In this document: in pieces, positions 60,500 through 64,000 of the stretch
Layout of the letters: every line of letters begins with the position of its first letter
Position numbering within the stretch: the first letter of the stretch is position 1
From: Iris pallida
Lineage: Eukaryota; Streptophyta; Magnoliopsida; Asparagales; Iridaceae
Direction of reading: 5' to 3'
Assembly: GCA_029216955.1 (NCBI GenBank)
Contig: JANAVB010005598.1
Location: forward strand, 124,001 to 188,000
DNA: 64,000 nucleotides
Position numbers and translations under genes: made by a program
The notes under the pieces: generated by a model
Seen by the model: the letters and a program-made list of their open reading frames with translations, nothing else
What the model was told of the DNA's origin: nothing
Database searches by the model: none

Positions 60500-61385
60500 T
60501 CAAATCTAATTTAAATTCTATCGTTTATTTTAAAATCAATTAAGATAACTCAAATTCCAATTATAGATATTAATTTACTATTTAAAATATATCCATAAAT
60601 CAAATCAAGATTTAAATTGGTACGATAATTTCAAAATATATTTTCTAAAAATGCTATAATAATAATTTCAAAAATACACTATTATTTAAAATAACTAATA
60701 AATAATTACTAAATATATATATGTATATGTACAAATAATGTTTACATAAATATACTTTCTAATATACCATTTTATAGGAAAAATTATTTATTATTATAGC
60801 TGTATAAATGAAAGGCTTTTCATAATTAAAATCATAAACTTGAAAATGATAGCTAGAAATAATTATTACATATATTATTTTGAAACCATAAAAATAGAAA
60901 AAATGTTTTTCTAAAAATATGTACGATCGCACATATTCGCACTCGTCGAGCAAAACGAAAAATAAAATTTCGTGCACGACGTACAATACGACTACGTGAC
61001 GTACAATACAAAAATTTTAAATCAGTACCAAAATCGATAAAAAAATATAGTAGAAATTTAGGGGTTTTACATCCTACCCAACTTAAAAGAATTTCGTCCT
61101 CGAAATTAAGAATTAGCAGGGGGTTAGAAGACACAAGGGGGTATCGATGGGGAACAATCAATAACAAAATTATGCCGAAAGAAATCGCTATCTAGGTCGT
61201 AGAAAATAATACGGTATGGTCACGGGTACTGAATGAGGGTCACGATTTAAGAGAGCGAATTATGCTTATTCCTGAAATAAGCGATTAGAGGTCATGGTAG
61301 AAAATATAAGGCCGAGAATGAGGACGAGGAGTTTAGGATCGAGTGATAATGGTCCTACTCGATAGGAAGGCTAGAGGAAGTTCTA

Positions 61386-61725
61386 GCACAATGCCTTCGT
61401 CCTTCTAAAATAGGTGAAGGCGAAAGCAATAAGGAGTTCAAAAGGCGATATTATCGAGTACGAATACGTGATTCAAGGACGGCCAAAAAAGTTCAAAATG
61501 AGTTGCCAAGGCAGTCGTGGATGGGGCTCTAAAGGACAAGTTTAGCTATGTCCCCATCCACGTAGAATAATAGACAAAAGCGAACCAAAGTGCACTCGAT
61601 TGATCAGACCATTATGCACCGGTTCTGATTAGACAATAGGCTAGTGAGCGCTCAATAGCATATGTCATGAACAAACTCGATAAAAAATAAGCTTGCAAAA
61701 ACTAGGCTACATTAGCATTATTAGT
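61386..61725 (-). other. Conserved non-coding module shared with element E
   Basis: Aligns with 43797-44140, best over AGCGAACCAAAGTGCA to ATAAGCTTGCAAAA (61578-61697). The hairpin arms ATCAGACC and GGTTCTGAT are kept while the loop differs at one or two bases. It is the only substantial internal sequence besides the two priming sites. Confidence 0.7.
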
Positions 61726-62161
61726 CAAAATGGTAAATACATAGGCACGAGAGATTAAGATTTAAAGAAGGTAGAATGATTCTAAGTCATACAGTCGTCC
61801 TATAGTCTTCTTGTCCAAGTCCTTGGTTGGCTAGACGGGTTAGGTCCTCTAGATTCTAGGATCTAAATAAGCTTGCTATATAGGTCACTAGGTCAAAGGG
61901 GTTGCTAGTTCATAAGATATTCTACCCAACTTAAAGAATTAAACTAATGGTGTTTTGGGACAACTAACTAGTAGGATCAATCTCTAGCAAGCACGAAGGG
62001 AAGATAAGAATAGGGATGGAAGGAAGCAAGCAAGATGCAATTGATGAGTCAAACGGTAGATAAAATCAAGAAAATAGGTCAAGTATGTGGATGAGATCCT
62101 AGACTTCTAATCCTGTACGCAGGCTTGCTTGGTACGGTAAAGTAACCAAATAATTTATCTT

Positions 62162-62179
62162 GACCTACATGGGCCACCA
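62162..62179 (-). promoter_or_regulatory. Primer-binding site of D, tRNA-Ile type
   Basis: Minus strand reads TGGTGGCCCATGTAGGTC, 8 bases after the LTR end; one mismatch to the 18-base tRNA-Ile complement of A and B. Confidence 0.7.
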
Positions 62180-62187
62180 CAAAAACA

Positions 62188-64000
62188 TGTAATGCCCCAG
62201 TCCCAAAATACGTAGGACTAGAAACGTAGACATGCCAGCTGTATTCATACGAAGTACATAGGCCTCGTATGGATACATAAGCTGTAAAATGCAGTAGAAT
62301 CATAACTAATCTCATCCACACAGAATAAATAAATAAAAGATATCATATAATGAGAATGAATTTGTCTTGATACAATATGTTGGGCGGAGACAAATCCACT
62401 ACCAACAAAATAAGGAAAAGTATATAAAAAATGAAATGAGTGGCGAGCGAAGGGAAGACGATCCAAGTGCAATCATCCTCGAAGAAATAGCGATGATAAC
62501 GGCTAGAGCTAGAACACCTGCGAAAGACAATAGCACACACCTGGCGAGATAACCAGGTCCTCAGAGGGACGTAACAAGACACATAATATCATACCATATA
62601 AACTGAATAAATATTGCTCAACTAAATAAGTCAATTGAATTTATAACATGGTCCAGTACACACCTATTGAACGAGCGTACCATCCCTCCAACCAAACAAG
62701 GACAGGAGATAGTAAACTAATTTATGGTGATGTACCTTTCCATGCTATGAATTCAATATGGTATCCGGACCCCAACAAGGTTCAATACCTTCTCATCGAT
62801 GTAGTAAGTCACACCTACAACCAAACAAGGACAAGATGTGGCGAACTAATCCGCGACAAGTTATTATTTCAAGCTACGGTCAGATACAAGTACCCAAACC
62901 AAAAGTACTCGTAACTAACAGATAAAGGTACCTAACCGTTCTAAGTGAATGTAGTTAAGAACAATCCTTCCTACGCATGGGCCCTAGCTGAATATGATCG
63001 GCATGGTCCCCCCTTGGACACTAGAGGCCCAATCAATAAGAGCATGATGTTCCGTAGAATCATCAGTGGCCGTCAGTAATCATGGGTCATCAACCCCGTA
63101 TCTCCAGCGGAGAATTCGGGTCACAAGGGAAAGTGCATCGAAGCCCATACACTAAGGAATTGTCCTCGCCGTCCAATGCCTACTCTGTTGTATCCCCAAC
63201 AGTAAACCTCTATAACCGCTAAGTCAAACTAGCATGCAACCTCTATTAGCGGTTATTCCCATCGCACGGCTTGTACATACTGGTGGCTAGCCAATCAAGC
63301 ACTTCCGTGTCCTATATGCGACACACAACTTCGTGTTACAACGTGTCAAGGCCATGAATGCAACACACAAAGGTGGTCCCTTAAATCTAGGTTTAATGTG
63401 TAAAAAAATAATACATAGCAGAAAACATAAATGAACAGTAAGTTCTAACAGGTTATGCCATGTATCACAGTTTATTTTGCATAAAAAAATAAATGATGCA
63501 TGAAATATGAGCTAAATTAAATAAACAACAAATGGCAAGATGTCTTGCCTGGTATGACGCCTGCTGTGCTGCAAGTCCCGAGGTATCCAACAGCCGTGAT
63601 CGATAGACGGTGGTCTTGAGTTGGTTGCACTTATCGTGCGATAGGATCATGTTGGTATAGAAGAGTCTTAGGTGTCAACAGTACGCAAGATGATCTCAGT
63701 TGATGGAACGGATGATGTCATTGGGTCCGGAATAATCAAATTGGCTAGGGACGTTATAAATAAGTTCGAGATTTGGAAGAGGATAAGATTATGACTAGCG
63801 AGGGACAAGATCGAATATCGAAGAGATTTCTGCATAAATAAATATATAACTATTTTGAGAAATATTTGAAAATTATATATAAGCATTAAAAACTATATTC
63901 TTATTGATCAAAGTAATTTCTTAGATAGATACTTGAAATATAGAAAAACATATTTTTTTAGGTCAAACTATAATTTAGAAAATTCAACAATCATATTTTT
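62188..64000 (-). repeat. 5' LTR of element D, partial (cut by window end)
   Basis: Starts at 62188 with TGTAATGCCCCAG (plus strand) and runs parallel to 56909-58722 with few differences. The rest, including its U3 and TATA box, lies outside the window. Confidence 0.92.

Larger units (their letters stand above)
56909..61071 (-). repeat. 3' LTR of element D (4163 bp)
   Basis: On the minus strand it starts TGTAAAACCCCTAAATTTCT (61071) and ends GGGACTGGGACGTTACA (56909). From its end inward 1.8 kb can be compared with the 5' LTR (62188-64000) and the copies are nearly identical by eye. It holds a TATA box, an ATCCAA microsatellite and a very CpG-rich leader (about 59040-60230). The overlapping frames in that leader (58942-60164) show no domain and are treated as spurious. 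Confidence 0.92.
61072..62187 (-). other. Non-coding internal region of element D
   Basis: 1116 bp without a credible frame on either strand. At the LTR-proximal ends it keeps the polypurine-tract box (minus strand: TTTCGAGGACGAAATTCTTT then AAGTTGGGTAGGA, 61072-61105) and the primer site. A leader block near 62090-62150 resembles the 5' leader of A (both contain a CAAGCCTGC-type word). The module at 61386-61725 is shared with E. Confidence 0.8.
56909..64000 (-). mobile_element. Element D: minus-strand LARD-like element with no coding sequence (runs off window)
   Basis: Minus orientation: 5' LTR from beyond 64000 to 62188, 1116-bp internal region, 3' LTR 61071-56909. LTR ends are TGTAAAACCCC and GTTACA, the family of C and close to A. 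Primer site and polypurine tract are in place but no gag or pol exists. It lies in F's 3' UTR repeats, so it is the youngest insertion of this branch. The left target duplication would be TTTAC (56904-56908). Confidence 0.88.

Overview
The window is plant nuclear DNA, most likely intergenic heterochromatin of an angiosperm. Evidence: Ty1-copia and Ty3-gypsy retrotransposons of plant lineages (Tekay/Del chromovirus with chromodomain; Tat/Ogre-type with a second, archaeal-type RNase H), a Tourist-type MITE, non-autonomous Mutator-like elements with 9-bp target duplications, tRNA-derived SINEs and long (AT)n tracts. I see no host gene, no rRNA and no functional tRNA. Species cannot be named from the sequence.

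Layout. 1-2040: AT-rich DNA with a Tourist-like MITE (131-532) and a 51-bp tandem duplication. 2041-6057: a decayed copia element that ends inside its reverse transcriptase. 6113-8136: a Mutator-like element with a perfect 9-bp TSD, carrying about 26 palindromic 31-bp minisatellite units. 8161-11684: a solo LTR (C) of a TGTAAA...GTTACA family. 11685-13793 and 35040-about 36900: pieces of an older related LTR (H), split by a second small Mutator-like element (11902-12576) and by element B. B (13794-35034, TSD CCATG) is a gag-only element with 4-kb LTRs; its 3' LTR is split by element A (20485-31538), the only element with a full Tekay-type gag-pol, itself decayed. 35556-36523: two SINE-like sequences and a foldback MITE sitting in an (AT)n tract. 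From about 36900 the nest is on the minus strand: LTR fragment G is hit by E (38452-47185, minus, gag remnant only), E's 5' LTR is hit by F (47186-56908, plus, Tat/Ogre-type), and F's 3' UTR repeats are hit by D (56909 to beyond 64000, minus, no coding sequence).

How the parts relate. A, B, D and E share the same architecture: LTRs of 3-4.2 kb, a primer-binding site matching the 3' end of plant tRNA-Ile rather than initiator tRNA-Met, and a GAGGA-C/T-GAAATT box before the polypurine tract. They form a reduction series: A has gag-pol-chromodomain, B gag only, E a gag without capsid domain but with both zinc knuckles, D nothing. D and E nevertheless share about 340 bp of non-coding internal sequence with a conserved hairpin, a candidate packaging or dimerisation signal for use by an autonomous partner. 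LTRs of B and E carry dense W-box (TTGACY) arrays, suggesting WRKY/stress-linked transcription. Three separate elements carry tandem repeats whose unit is itself an inverted repeat (two Mutator-like elements and ORF1 of F). All boundaries come from reading by eye; identities and ages were not computed.
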